DNA of 64,000 bases from Mesobacillus subterraneus. GTDB taxonomy: Bacteria; Bacillota; Bacilli; Bacillales; Cytobacillaceae. A program made the translations under genes and the position numbers. The stretch lies in the NCBI RefSeq assembly GCF_003937825.1, contig NZ_RSFW01000001.1, forward strand, positions 19,384-83,383, given 5' to 3'. The stretch's first letter is position 1; every line of letters begins with the position of its first letter. The notes beneath the pieces are model-generated. The model saw only the letters and a program-made list of their open reading frames with translations, searched no databases and was not told the DNA's origin. Of the stretch, positions 37,409 to 46,704 are shown piece by piece.

Positions 37409-37903
37409 TGTTCGAGATGATATCAGCTTCGGACATTCTTGCAACACCTGACTTCTTTCACGCGCTTCCTTCTCATTTTGTCCGAAGTGACACCATCTTC
37501 GGACATTTTCACCGCACTTCCTTCTCATTTTGTCCGAAGTGAACCCATCTTCGGACATTTTCACCGCCCTTCCTCCTCATTTTGTCCGAAGTGAATCCAT
37601 CTTCGGACATTTCCACCGCACCTCCTCCTGATTTTGTCCGAAGTGACACCATCTTCGGACATTTTCACCGGGCTTCCTCCTCATTTTGTCCGAAGTGGCC
37701 CCATCTTCGGACATTTTCACCGCGCTTCCTCCTCATTTTGTCCGAAGTGACCCCATCTTCGGACATTTTCACCGCGCTTCCTCCTCATTTTGTCCGAAGA
37801 CATCCCATCTTCGGACATTTTCACGGCGCTTCCTCCTCATTTTGTCCGAAGTCAACCTAACTTCGGACATTTCCCAAAAGCCTCGCTCGATTTTTGTCCG
37901 AAG
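37409..37903. repeat. 52-bp tandem repeat array of nested hairpins
   Basis: TGTCCGAAG occurs at 37479, 37531, 37583, 37635, 37687, 37739, 37791, 37843 and 37895, exactly every 52 bp. Its reverse complement CTTCGGACA lies 9 bases after each of the first eight. This gives eight 9-bp hairpins joined by a C/T-rich linker (CACCGCGCTTCCTCCTCATT-like). A diverged unit lies at 37409-37435 and a half unit at the end. Open frames across the array are by-products of the repeat. It fills the gap upstream of the two-helix membrane gene and downstream of recQ. Confidence 0.92.
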
Positions 37904-37921
37904 CGCCCAATATTCTCCCAC

Positions 37922-37952
37922 TAAAAAAAGACGGAACCCGCAGGCTCCGTCC
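37922..37952 (-). terminator. Terminator of recQ
   Basis: On the minus strand GGACGGAGCC pairs with GGGTTCCGTC (one bulge), followed by TTTTTTT. Confidence 0.85.
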
Positions 37953-40087
37953 TATTCTTTCACTTTTTCTCTAGACCTGTACAAGAACGCCTTGATCATA
38001 AAATAGCTCACTTCATCCGGGAGCAGCTCTTTGATCGGCTTCAGCCTGTCTCGGCCGGCTTCAGCCACGGCTCTCTCCAAATCCGCAACATGCTTCTCTG
38101 GAATCAACAGGTCATAATCAACTTCCATTCCCTGCTGAATGCACTGGATCAGGTGGTTCTCAACCGTGCTTTCCACCAGCTCGCGCTCAGCGGCAATCTC
38201 GGCTACATTCTTATTCTCCTGATGCAGCTTGTACGTTTCGAGATGGGAATCGCCGATTGCTTTTTTTGCCGGCTTTTTCACCGGCTCTGTTACGGCATCC
38301 ATCACTGGCTGACGCTCAGGATGCTCCTCGCAGAACTCGATGATCCGCTGAATGAATGGCGCACCGTACTTATTGAGCTTGTGTTCGCCCACTCCGCTGA
38401 CCTTGAGGAAATCCTCCTCTGAGCGCGGCAGCTTCAGGCACATATCTTTCAAAGAGGAATCTGAGAAAATCATAAATGGCGCGACTTTTTCCCCAGAAGC
38501 GACATTTCTCCGCAACTCACGCAGCTCTTCGAACAATGGATCATCGTTTGAAACCTGCTTGACCTGGATAGCTTCCTTCCTGAAGACCTGCGTCTTTCCA
38601 AGCAGGACCTCCTTCCCTTTTTCAGGGACGAAGATCGTTGGGTACGTGCCATGTTCAACGCCGATCAGCTCCTGGGATATCAGGAACTCGATCAGGTCAT
38701 TCACCTGCTTGGTGCTCCGCTCCTTCATCAGGCCGTATGTCGGCAATTTATCCAGGCGGAACTCCAGGACTTTTTTGTTCCTCGAACCTGTCAAAACATT
38801 GGCAGTCATCGCCTTTCCGTACTTCTGGCCCATCCGGATAATGCATGACAGCACCATCTGCGCATCCTTTGTGACATCCTGGGTCTCCCGGCGATCGGTA
38901 CAATTGCCGCAGCGGCCGCACGGTTCTGTTTCCGTTTCGCCAAAATAATGCAGGATGTACGATTGCAGGCATTCCTCGGTATGGCAATAGCCTACCATCT
39001 GCTGCAATTTTTCCAGTTCAGGTGCAATTCGCTCGCGGTCGGCAGACTGGTCGATCAGGAAGCGCTGCACCTGGACATCCTGCGACGAATAGAGCACGAT
39101 ACATTCACTGTCCAGCCCGTCGCGTCCGGCACGGCCAGCTTCCTGATAATAGCTCTCCATATTCTTAGGCAGCTGAAAATGGAGGACGTAGCGTATGTTA
39201 CTTTTATCAATGCCCATTCCGAAGGCCGAAGTCGCGACCATAACGGTGGCTTCGTCCTGCAAAAACCGCTCCTGTTCGGTGTTCCGGTCTTCATCATTCA
39301 TGCCGGCGTGATAACGGGCGGCATTGAAACCTTCCTTCTGGAGCCACTCGTACAGCTGGTCGACAATCTTCCTCGTCGCCGCATAAATGATGCCTGCTTC
39401 CTTTTCATTCTTTTTGATAAAATCCTTTAAATAAGACTGGCGATCCTGGCCTTTTACGACAGAAAAACTCAGGTTGCTTCGCTCAAATCCGGTGATGATC
39501 GTGTTTTCAGGATTTATTTTTAACGAAGCGCAAATGTCCTCCCTGACCCTGGGTGTCGCGGTTGCTGTCAGGGCGAGCATAATCGGCTTCTTCGGCAGGC
39601 GATCGGCGAGACCGGAAATCTGCAGATAACTCGGACGGAAATCATGGCCCCATTGCGAGATACAGTGTGCTTCATCGACGGCGATCAGCGGGATTTCCAT
39701 GTCCTGCAGATCATGTATGAACTCCCAGGAACCAAGGCGTTCCGGGGCAATATACAAGAGCTTGTACTTTCCGTTCCTGGCATCATCCATCCTTGCGGCA
39801 GCTTCACCGGCAGTAAGGGAACTGTTGATGTATGTCGCAGGAATGCCAAGCTGGACGAGCGTGTCGACCTGGTCCTTCATAAGGGAAATCAGCGGCGAGA
39901 TGACGATTGTGGTCCCAGGCAGCACGAGTGCGGGAACTTGATAGACAATCGACTTGCCGCCGCCAGTCGGCATGACACAAACCGTGTTTTTCCCTTCAAG
40001 CACAGAGCTGATGGCCTGTTCCTGTCCATGGCGGAAAGTGGAATATCCAAAATGATTTTGCAACAATTCACGGGCTTTTTGCAGCAT
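37952..40087 (-). CDS. recQ: ATP-dependent DNA helicase RecQ
   Basis: This 711-residue RecQ helicase unwinds DNA 3'-5' during recombinational repair. Walker A is MPTGGGKSIVYQ (near residue 39) and the DEAH box is AVDEAHCISQWGHDFRPSY (near 137). The RecQ-Ct zinc-binding cysteines lie in CHTEECLQSY and CGRCGNC, followed by an HRDC domain (~520-590) and a C-terminal helix-turn-helix (LHQENKNVAEIAAERELVES). The architecture is that of the long Bacillus RecQ. AAAGGAG precedes the ATG at about 11 bases. Confidence 0.96.
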   Translation of the reverse strand: MLQKARELLQNHFGYSTFRHGQEQAISSVLEGKNTVCVMPTGGGKSIVYQVPALVLPGTTIVISPLISLMKDQVDTLVQLGIPATYINSSLTAGEAAARMDDARNGKYKLLYIAPERLGSWEFIHDLQDMEIPLIAVDEAHCISQWGHDFRPSYLQISGLADRLPKKPIMLALTATATPRVREDICASLKINPENTIITGFERSNLSFSVVKGQDRQSYLKDFIKKNEKEAGIIYAATRKIVDQLYEWLQKEGFNAARYHAGMNDEDRNTEQERFLQDEATVMVATSAFGMGIDKSNIRYVLHFQLPKNMESYYQEAGRAGRDGLDSECIVLYSSQDVQVQRFLIDQSADRERIAPELEKLQQMVGYCHTEECLQSYILHYFGETETEPCGRCGNCTDRRETQDVTKDAQMVLSCIIRMGQKYGKAMTANVLTGSRNKKVLEFRLDKLPTYGLMKERSTKQVNDLIEFLISQELIGVEHGTYPTIFVPEKGKEVLLGKTQVFRKEAIQVKQVSNDDPLFEELRELRRNVASGEKVAPFMIFSDSSLKDMCLKLPRSEEDFLKVSGVGEHKLNKYGAPFIQRIIEFCEEHPERQPVMDAVTEPVKKPAKKAIGDSHLETYKLHQENKNVAEIAAERELVESTVENHLIQCIQQGMEVDYDLLIPEKHVADLERAVAEAGRDRLKPIKELLPDEVSYFMIKAFLYRSREKVKE

Positions 40088-40164
40088 AATTGGGTGGCTC
40101 CTTTCAGTGAGAAAATGTGAGGGGATTTAAGAGGATCAACTTCTTCATTGTACCAGATGAAAGC

Positions 40165-40199
40165 AAAAATGCCATGCTTCAAAACGAAGCACAGCATTT
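40165..40199 (-). terminator. Terminator of the PAS histidine kinase gene
   Basis: On the minus strand AAATGC..GCTTC pairs with GAAGC..GCATTT with an internal loop, followed by TTGC. It begins right after the kinase stop codon. Confidence 0.65.
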
Positions 40200-40200
40200 G

Positions 40201-41274
40201 TTATTCTGCGGCCAGCAATGTTTCTACCGGATAGTAACGAGGCAGCAGGATCCTGATCGTCGTGCCTTCCCCAAGTTTACTTTTTACATCAATATGGCCC
40301 TGGTGCAGGTCGATGATTCGTTTGCAGGTAATCAGTCCCAACCCTGTTCCTTTTTCCTTCGTTGAATAAAATGGTTCAAACAGACGCTCAAATCGTGCTT
40401 CCGATATCCCGCACCCCTTATCGGCGATCGTCACCATAACAGTCTCATTGCTCACTTCGTCCAATCGTACCCCAATACAATGTCCTCTGTATTCTGTTGC
40501 CTCAATCGCATTCTGCAGCAGATTGATCAGCACCTGCTTCATCTGGTTCCGGTCGCAGTTCAAGATGATTTCCGCGTCAGAGCTGAACTGAATTTCGATG
40601 CCTTTTAACAAGGCCTGCGGTTCCATGAAGTGGATACAATCCCGCAGCAGCTTGGTGTAGTTTGTATATTGAAAATTAACGTTCTCATTTGGTTTGGCGA
40701 TGAACATGAATTCATTGACGATCTCATTGATCCGGTCCATTTCATCAAGCATAATGTCCAGATACGGCACCAAAGCCGGCTCTGTCACGCTTTCCTTGAC
40801 GATCTTGGCGAATCCCTTCAGGGAAGTAAGTGGATTCCGGATTTCATGCGCGATGCCGGCTGCCAGCTCGCCGACGACCGAAAGCTTTTCCATCTGCTGG
40901 ACCTGCTTCTCCCTTGTTTTTTCCTTTGTAATATCGATGGTTGTCCCGATGACCTCAACCGTTTCGCCATTCAAGCGAATCGGACTCAAAATCGCCAGGT
41001 ATTGAATCTCCGCAAAACTGCCCTCGTAGTTCACATGCTCCCCGTTCCAGGCTTTTTCATAGAATGACTCTTTGCGCATCGCCTGGTCAGCCGGCAGGAA
41101 TTCAAACAGTGATTTCCCGATGATATATTCAGGGCACAGCCCTACCTTTTCTATGAGTTTGCCTTCGATGAACGTATGGATAAATCGATTGTCTTTTTTG
41201 ATGAATTTAAAAATGAAGCCTGTTTCCCTTGGAATGAACTGTTCGTAATCCACCTTAACCCTTTGATCTACCAC
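40201..41274 (-). CDS. Orphan PAS-domain sensor histidine kinase (sporulation-kinase-like)
   Basis: This 357-residue soluble kinase has one PAS domain (residues ~15-115), a HisKA domain with His143 in AGIAHEIRNPLTSLKGF, and a HATPase domain with N-box NLLQNAIEATE and G-boxes DKGCGIS and GTGLGLITCKRII. There is no response regulator nearby. The HisKA sequence resembles Bacillus phosphorelay kinases (KinA/KinE type), so it may feed Spo0F, as inference. The start is GTG at 41274 with GAGGGTG seven bases ahead. The STAS pair lies upstream in the same direction. Confidence 0.88.
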   Translation of the reverse strand: MVDQRVKVDYEQFIPRETGFIFKFIKKDNRFIHTFIEGKLIEKVGLCPEYIIGKSLFEFLPADQAMRKESFYEKAWNGEHVNYEGSFAEIQYLAILSPIRLNGETVEVIGTTIDITKEKTREKQVQQMEKLSVVGELAAGIAHEIRNPLTSLKGFAKIVKESVTEPALVPYLDIMLDEMDRINEIVNEFMFIAKPNENVNFQYTNYTKLLRDCIHFMEPQALLKGIEIQFSSDAEIILNCDRNQMKQVLINLLQNAIEATEYRGHCIGVRLDEVSNETVMVTIADKGCGISEARFERLFEPFYSTKEKGTGLGLITCKRIIDLHQGHIDVKSKLGEGTTIRILLPRYYPVETLLAAE

Positions 41275-41363
41275 TCGGCAACACCCTCAGCACAAAAGAT
41301 TCGTTCCCTATTAATTCTGTACTTCCATGGGAAATCCTTTAAAAAAAACAGGAAATTGACAAG

Positions 41364-41395
41364 AAAAAAACGATGCTTTTGATTATAAGCATCGC
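41364..41395 (-). terminator. Terminator of the STAS-protein pair
   Basis: On the minus strand CGATGCTT pairs with AAGCATCG over 8 bases, followed by TTTTTTT. Confidence 0.85.
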
Positions 41396-41405
41396 CTGTT
41401 CATCA

Positions 41406-42236
41406 TTACTGGCGTTCGTTATTTTTCCGATAAGCAGCCATTGCCTGCTTCACTGACGAGTATGTCTTCACCGTTGAAAAATTGATTCCCAGAGAGACCA
41501 TCGTCTGGGCGATCTCTGGCCTTATTCCGGTTATGACAGCCTCAACCCCCAATAGTTTCAGGGCGTTGATCACCTGGAACAGCTGGCTGGCGACCATCGT
41601 GTCGACAATCGGGACACCTGATACATCCAGGATGAAATACGAGATTCCCTGTTTGGCACTTTTGCGGAGCGATTCCTCCATCAGCAATTTCGCGCGATAT
41701 GTATCGATCGATCCAATTAGCGGCAGGACCGCGACCTTCTTTTCAAGCGGGACGACCGGCACGGATAATTCCGCGATCTCTTCCTTGGCCCGATTGAGGA
41801 ATTCTTTCTGTTGTTTGACGAAGGCAACACTGAAACTTTGCGCAGCCTGGTCAATGATCATGTTCAACTTCTTCGTGTACGAATGGTAGGATTTCAGGTC
41901 GCAACCTTCCTGTTCACAGATCTCATAGATGATATCGCTGAATTTTTCACGGTAATAGTCCAGCTCATCCAGAGCGATATCAATCGTCATCCCGAGCTCT
42001 GAGCAGAGTGCACCGGTTGCGTTGCCCCATTGGGTGATCCTGGATAGCGCAGTATCCAGATCATCCATAATCAACTCTTCATACAAGCTGATCATCTTAA
42101 TCCGTTCAGCCCGGAGTACATCGGATATCGGACCTAATTTGTCAGGGTATTTCGCTGATTGACGATCCGTGATAGTATCAGCCAATTCATTTTTCACATC
42201 GTTCACTCTTTTTGCCATCTCGGTCAAATGGTTCAT
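41406..42236 (-). CDS. RsbR-type STAS-domain protein
   Basis: This 276-residue protein has an N-terminal helical domain (residues ~1-150, non-heme globin-like position, no obvious cofactor site) and a C-terminal STAS domain. The STAS part has FILDVSGVPIVDTMVASQLFQVI, with Thr in the DT position phosphorylated in RsbR/RsbS, and GVEAVITGIRPEIAQTMVSLGI. This matches the co-antagonists of the stressosome that controls sigma-B. The ATG at 42236 is preferred (GGGAGGGG upstream). It is 55 bp downstream of a second STAS protein; no rsbS or rsbT is adjacent. Confidence 0.88.
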   Translation of the reverse strand: MNHLTEMAKRVNDVKNELADTITDRQSAKYPDKLGPISDVLRAERIKMISLYEELIMDDLDTALSRITQWGNATGALCSELGMTIDIALDELDYYREKFSDIIYEICEQEGCDLKSYHSYTKKLNMIIDQAAQSFSVAFVKQQKEFLNRAKEEIAELSVPVVPLEKKVAVLPLIGSIDTYRAKLLMEESLRKSAKQGISYFILDVSGVPIVDTMVASQLFQVINALKLLGVEAVITGIRPEIAQTMVSLGINFSTVKTYSSVKQAMAAYRKNNERQ

Positions 42237-42291
42237 GTGGACCCCTCCCAACATCAACATTTTCCCGATTCTCCGAAAAGTTAAACCTTAG

Positions 42292-43311
42292 TTAAATAAT
42301 TTCCCTTCCATTTTGCCCCAGGGCATAATGGATGCCATGCTGCAGGGTTTGGAAGCAGTCGAATTTATTCAAGTTGATGCCTGAATTAGAGATGGTTACC
42401 CCAAGTTCTGCAGAGATGCCGACCAATACGGTTTTGATTCCAATCAAAGCTGCAGCAGAGCCCATTTTTTCAATCATACTGACTGAATGATCTCCCATGT
42501 TCTCATCCAGGCCGGTCAAGTCGAGCACAAGGTAGTTCGCCTTGTAGGCAGGCAAATTATACAATGTATTCTCAATCAGCTGACGGGCGCGCTCCTCATC
42601 GTAAGAACCGATCAACGGCACGACCACGATACCTTCCAGCACAGGAATGATCGGCGAGGAAAGCTGCTCGATCAACTGCTTCAATTCCTTTGTCTTTTCC
42701 TCAACCAGGCCCTCAAGCTGGCCGATTTGCTCTGCTTCCTTCTTCCGGGCAAGCTCATGGATATTCTCGGAGACAGACACATCAGCCGGAAAATATTCCA
42801 CAATGCTGTATTCATGGCCTTCCACCTGATCCTGTACGACCTTATACCAGATATTTGTGCCAAAGAGCCCGCTGAAGACACCGGCAAAGTGGGCAGCAAT
42901 GAAATTCGTTCCCTGGCTTTTCCCCTGGCTCAGATTGATTTTCGTCTCCCAGCTGTCTTTTAGATGGAGGCTGACCTTTTTATCCTCAAAACATAAGTTA
43001 TGGACAGTCACCAATCCCCATCCGGCAGTTGCATACAAATTCATCAGCATATCCGCCGCTTCTGCGATTCCGGCTGTCTTGAATTTTTCAAAATAGCCCC
43101 CGATCTCAATACCCTGGCGGAAACCTGTCGTCTCAAACACCAATTTCGAAGCTTCTTCCCCGGATATTTCCTCTAGCGTATCGAAGAAATCCTTCATCGC
43201 AGTACTAATCCAAAACAAGACAACATCCCCGCCTTCAAACGTGAGCTGTCCCTTATCCATATCCCATAGAAATTCATTTCCTGCTACCTGAATGGATTTA
43301 TTCTCTGCCAT
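42292..43311 (-). CDS. Sensor-like protein with C-terminal STAS domain (V4R-like N-terminus)
   Basis: This 339-residue protein has an N-terminal ~190-residue domain with FETTGFRQGIEIGGYFEKF and FIAAHFAGVFSGLFGTNIWYKV. That resembles V4R-type ligand domains. A coiled linker (EAEQIGQLEGLVEEKTKELKQL) and a STAS domain follow. The usual RsbR phosphosite is altered: LVLDLTGLDENMGDHSVSMI has Ser/His where RsbR has the DT pair. It is paired with an RsbR-type gene, suggesting a stressosome-like or modified partner-switching module. AGGAGG precedes the ATG. Confidence 0.75.
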   Translation of the reverse strand: MAENKSIQVAGNEFLWDMDKGQLTFEGGDVVLFWISTAMKDFFDTLEEISGEEASKLVFETTGFRQGIEIGGYFEKFKTAGIAEAADMLMNLYATAGWGLVTVHNLCFEDKKVSLHLKDSWETKINLSQGKSQGTNFIAAHFAGVFSGLFGTNIWYKVVQDQVEGHEYSIVEYFPADVSVSENIHELARKKEAEQIGQLEGLVEEKTKELKQLIEQLSSPIIPVLEGIVVVPLIGSYDEERARQLIENTLYNLPAYKANYLVLDLTGLDENMGDHSVSMIEKMGSAAALIGIKTVLVGISAELGVTISNSGINLNKFDCFQTLQHGIHYALGQNGREII

Positions 43312-43390
43312 GGTCCGTTCCTCCTAATATTACTGTAGAAACTATTATATGGGGTTCATCTATACAAGTCTAATATTAGCCTTAATGGAA

Positions 43391-43422
43391 AATGCATGCA
43401 TCGATGAAGAGATGCATGCATT
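43391..43422 (-). terminator. 12-bp hairpin downstream of the LD-carboxypeptidase gene
   Basis: AATGCATGCATC pairs perfectly with GATGCATGCATT over 8 bases, 6 bp after the stop codon. Only TT follows on the minus strand, so it may be a weak terminator or an mRNA 3' end. Confidence 0.6.
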
Positions 43423-43428
43423 GAAAGA

Positions 43429-44442
43429 TTAAATGAACGTTTGTAAAACGGTCCCTTTTCCATTTGCTGCTTTTATTTTTCCGTAGGCTCCATTTATAAA
43501 AGTGATTTGCGGCGGAACATGGCCACAGTCTATGTCATAAATGACAGGGATTTGCAGTTCAACAGCCAGTTCATGGTAAACATCCTCAATTGCATAATTC
43601 CCCACGGTTGTATTGGCTGGGCTCCTGCCAAACAGGATGCCTGAACAATTCACAAACCAGCCGGCATATTTCATTTGCACAAGCGTTCTTCGTAAATCCG
43701 TTGTCGACAATTCCGCATTTTCGAAGAACCAAACAACCGGGTCTCCTGGGATATGAGTGTCCCTGAAAGATTGAACATCGCCGTATGGAGTACCGATTAA
43801 ATGGCGGATGGTATCGATACAGCCGCCAAGCAAACGCCCTTCTACTTCAATTTCGCCCCTGCCGATTATCTTCCATTCCGTCTCTTCAGTTAGGTGAAAA
43901 ACACAGGGACTAGGCTTGTCATGGCGCCATGCTTTTTGGTATTTTTCTGAGGATTCCTGGAGAATGGATTGACTCTTTTTCGTTGCTAAAACAGCTTCCC
44001 ACGCAGCGGTTGTCTCGTCCGAATACGCGCCCCTCAGGTCTACCAGGTTTGTTCCATGCGCAGTGGCAATTCCCGTCCTTAATGTGATGGCCAACAACAA
44101 CAAACTTGTGTCCGAATAACCAAGGATCCACTTTTCCGGGACCTTGTCAAAGTCAACATGCTCGAGGATTTCAAGCAGCAACTCACCACCCCATGGAGGG
44201 ATCATCAGCTGGATGCGGCCGTCTGCCATCATGTTATTAAACTCGTCTCCCCGTTCCTTTGCAGGTGCGGACTTTGCTTTGTCTTGTGTCCATGGCGTTT
44301 CGCCCATGATGACTTTGTATCCTCGCTCTTCCATACGGGAAGAAGCACTTTCTAGCAAATCATGCAATTCAACCGGTACTCCTGATGATGGTGCCGTGAC
44401 ACCAACCGTCATTCCTTTTTCTAAGATTGGATAGCGAATCAT
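43429..44442 (-). CDS. S66-family LD-carboxypeptidase (LdcA/MccF-like)
   Basis: This 337-residue serine peptidase has the nucleophile elbow WILGYSDTSLL, the segment WFFENAELST with the catalytic glutamate, and IDCGHVPPQ with the catalytic histidine. S66 enzymes cleave L,D-peptide bonds in muropeptides or, in the MccF branch, inactivate microcin C-type adducts. The GGCIDTIRHLIGTPYGD insert favours the MccF-like branch. The ATG at 44442 with AAGGGGGG upstream is preferred over 44541. It is co-oriented with pncB but separated from it by a terminator. Confidence 0.88.
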   Translation of the reverse strand: MIRYPILEKGMTVGVTAPSSGVPVELHDLLESASSRMEERGYKVIMGETPWTQDKAKSAPAKERGDEFNNMMADGRIQLMIPPWGGELLLEILEHVDFDKVPEKWILGYSDTSLLLLAITLRTGIATAHGTNLVDLRGAYSDETTAAWEAVLATKKSQSILQESSEKYQKAWRHDKPSPCVFHLTEETEWKIIGRGEIEVEGRLLGGCIDTIRHLIGTPYGDVQSFRDTHIPGDPVVWFFENAELSTTDLRRTLVQMKYAGWFVNCSGILFGRSPANTTVGNYAIEDVYHELAVELQIPVIYDIDCGHVPPQITFINGAYGKIKAANGKGTVLQTFI

Positions 44443-44510
44443 CCCGTTCCCCCCTTGCTTTTGCATAATTTTAACAGGAACGCCACTTGAAGAAAACCTC
44501 TTTTTTAATA

Positions 44511-44541
44511 TAAAAATGGCTGCTTCTCTGGAAGCAGCCAC
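44511..44541 (-). terminator. Terminator of pncB
   Basis: GGCTGCTTC pairs with GAAGCAGCC over 4 bases, followed on the minus strand by ATTTTTATA. It starts just after the pncB stop codon. Confidence 0.85.
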
Positions 44542-44547
44542 ACTCGT

Positions 44548-46020
44548 TTATTTCTCTCCGATCATTTCCCTGACTTTTTCTTTTACTTCTTCTATATTGC
44601 GCATTTTGTTGTCCCAGCATTTCTGGCTGAGATCGACCGGGTATTCCTCCGGATTGAGCATGCGCGTGTATTCTTCCCAAAGCACGCCAAGGCAGTATTT
44701 CGAATGCCTGCGGACTTCCTCGAGACTTGGCTGAGTGTATACGAGCTTACCCTCATCGAAGATGTCATGATGCAGGTCCCTGGCATCGAAATTCGTGACG
44801 AACTTGCTGATGAAGGTGTGCACTGGATGGAACATCTTCAGACGCTTTTCTTCCTGGGGATTTTCCTCTTCAAGCGCGATATAGTCACCTTCTGAGCGGT
44901 TATTGTCCCGATTGATGATCCGGTACACCTTTTTGATGCCCGGTGTCGTCACCTTCTCTGGATTGGAGGAAATCTTGATCGTGTCCTCCATCGTGCCATC
45001 TCCCCGCTCGACGGAGACAATTTTATAGACTGCGCCAAGTGCAGCCTGGTCGTAAGCCGTAATCAGCTTTGTGCCGACTCCCCAAATATCGATCTTTGCT
45101 CCCTGAGCCTTCAGGTTCATGATCGTGTATTCATCAAGGTCACTGGACGCGACGATTTTCGCATCCTTGAATCCTGCTTCATCGAGCATTTTCCGCGCTT
45201 CCTTCGATAGGTACGCAAGGTCACCGCTATCGAGACGGATGCCGATGAAATTAATCTTGTCGCCGAATTCCTTCGCCACCTTAATTGCATTTGGCACGCC
45301 AGATTTTAACGTATCATATGTGTCGACCAGGAACACACAGTCCTTATGCGTCTCTGCGTATTTTTTAAAAGCGGTGTAGTCGTCCTTATAGGCCTGCACC
45401 ATCGAGTGGGCATGCGTCCCTGAAACCGGAATGCCGAACAGCTTGCCTGCGCGCACATTGCTCGTCGAATCAAATCCGCCGACATAGGCAGCACGGGTCC
45501 CCCATAGTGCCGCATCCATTTCATGCGCCCGGCGGGACCCAAATTCCATCGCGACCTCTTCGTTCACGACCTGTTTGATTCGGGACGCCTTTGTCGCAAT
45601 CAGTGTCTGGTAGTTTACGATATTGAGCAGCGCTGTCTCGATCAGCTGCGCTTCAGCAAGCGGCGCATCAACCCTGATGAGCGGCTCATTGGCAAAAACA
45701 ATCTCGCCTTCTTGCATCGCGCGGATCGATCCGGTAAAACGAAGCTCTTTTAAGAAGCCAAGGAAATCCTCATCGAACTTCCCTTCTTCTCTTAAATACT
45801 GGATATCATCCTCCGTGAAGCCAAAATTCTCGATATAGCTGATGATTTTTTCCAGGCCGGCAAACACTGCATAGCCATTGCCAAAAGGGAGCTTGCGGAA
45901 AAACAAATCAAACACGGCGCGGCGATTGTGGACGCCGTCGCGCCAGTACGTTTCCATCATATTTAATTGATATAAGTCCGTGTGCAGCATCAAGCTGTCA
46001 TCTGTGAATTTAGTGCCCAT
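44548..46020 (-). CDS. pncB: Nicotinate phosphoribosyltransferase PncB
   Basis: This 490-residue enzyme joins nicotinate and PRPP to make nicotinate mononucleotide in NAD salvage. Hallmarks are LHTDLYQLNMMETYW, MEFGSRRAHEMDAALWGTRAAYVGGFDSTSNV (active-site region near residue 160-190), GTHAHSMVQAY and FIGIRLDSGDLAYLS. The start is ATG 46020 with GGAGG ahead. It follows pncA by 38 bp; in B. subtilis the same pair (yueJ-yueK) lies with yueI, which is found 11 kb away here. The two steps turn nicotinamide into NaMN. Confidence 0.95.
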   Translation of the reverse strand: MGTKFTDDSLMLHTDLYQLNMMETYWRDGVHNRRAVFDLFFRKLPFGNGYAVFAGLEKIISYIENFGFTEDDIQYLREEGKFDEDFLGFLKELRFTGSIRAMQEGEIVFANEPLIRVDAPLAEAQLIETALLNIVNYQTLIATKASRIKQVVNEEVAMEFGSRRAHEMDAALWGTRAAYVGGFDSTSNVRAGKLFGIPVSGTHAHSMVQAYKDDYTAFKKYAETHKDCVFLVDTYDTLKSGVPNAIKVAKEFGDKINFIGIRLDSGDLAYLSKEARKMLDEAGFKDAKIVASSDLDEYTIMNLKAQGAKIDIWGVGTKLITAYDQAALGAVYKIVSVERGDGTMEDTIKISSNPEKVTTPGIKKVYRIINRDNNRSEGDYIALEEENPQEEKRLKMFHPVHTFISKFVTNFDARDLHHDIFDEGKLVYTQPSLEEVRRHSKYCLGVLWEEYTRMLNPEEYPVDLSQKCWDNKMRNIEEVKEKVREMIGEK

Positions 46021-46058
46021 CAAAAAACCTCCAAGTTTACTGCCATCAATAGATTAGC

Positions 46059-46610
46059 TTACCTGACCTCCGCTCCGATCGAGCTTTCGAAATGCCGGAG
46101 CGACCATTCGTGGCCTGTCTGGTCAAAGGAAGCAACACCATCCTTATACACAATAACCTTAAATCCCTTGTTGTAAGCATCGACCGCCGTGTGAAGGACG
46201 CAAATGTCGGTGCAGACACCGACAAGATGTACTTCCGTGATGCCTCGCTCACGCAATTTGATTTCCAGGTCTGTCCCCGCAAAAGCAGAATATCTCGTTT
46301 TGTCGAGGTAATGCACATGATCCAAATGCCTGCTCTCCTCATACACCGCCTGAAGGCTGCCGTACAGATCCCTGCCCTTCGTTCCGCGGATATTATGCGG
46401 CGGATACAGCTTCGTCTCCGGATGGAACTCATCGCCTTCATCATGGACATCAATCGCGAAAACCACATAGTCACCATTTTTGATGAAATCCTTCGTTAAG
46501 CTGACAAGCTTGTCTTCAATCGCCTGTCCCGGCTTGCCGCACGTCAGCCGGCCGTCATCCGCAACGAAATCATACGTATAGTCGATATTGATCAACGCCT
46601 TGTTCCCCAT
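46059..46610 (-). CDS. pncA: Nicotinamidase PncA (isochorismatase family)
   Basis: This 183-residue enzyme converts nicotinamide to nicotinate. The catalytic triad is visible: Asp near residue 10 (INIDYTYDFV), Lys in LDKTRYSAF and Cys in VGVCTDICVLHTA. The metal-site histidines lie in DVHDEGDEFHPE. The ATG at 46610 gives the usual family start, with AAAGGATG upstream. It forms an operon with pncB for NAD salvage. The length equals B. subtilis PncA. Confidence 0.95.
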   Translation of the reverse strand: MGNKALINIDYTYDFVADDGRLTCGKPGQAIEDKLVSLTKDFIKNGDYVVFAIDVHDEGDEFHPETKLYPPHNIRGTKGRDLYGSLQAVYEESRHLDHVHYLDKTRYSAFAGTDLEIKLRERGITEVHLVGVCTDICVLHTAVDAYNKGFKVIVYKDGVASFDQTGHEWSLRHFESSIGAEVR

Positions 46611-46704
46611 TATGTATCCACATCCTTTTATGTTATTATCTTTTATTTTCTTCCAAATATGATGTGCAGGCAAATTTTATGCTATTTAGAAATATATTGA
46701 AATA

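Noticed and set aside
37582..38006. Two plus-strand open frames encoding FxPKWxHLRTFSPRF-like repeated peptides
   Set aside because: They are read-through of the 52-bp array, whose length is not a multiple of three, have no ribosome site, and change frame from unit to unit.
43890..43915. AAACACAGGGAC inside the LD-carboxypeptidase gene, resembling the short interspersed repeat
   Set aside because: The second half of the repeat is absent and the bases encode conserved protein sequence, so the match is probably chance.
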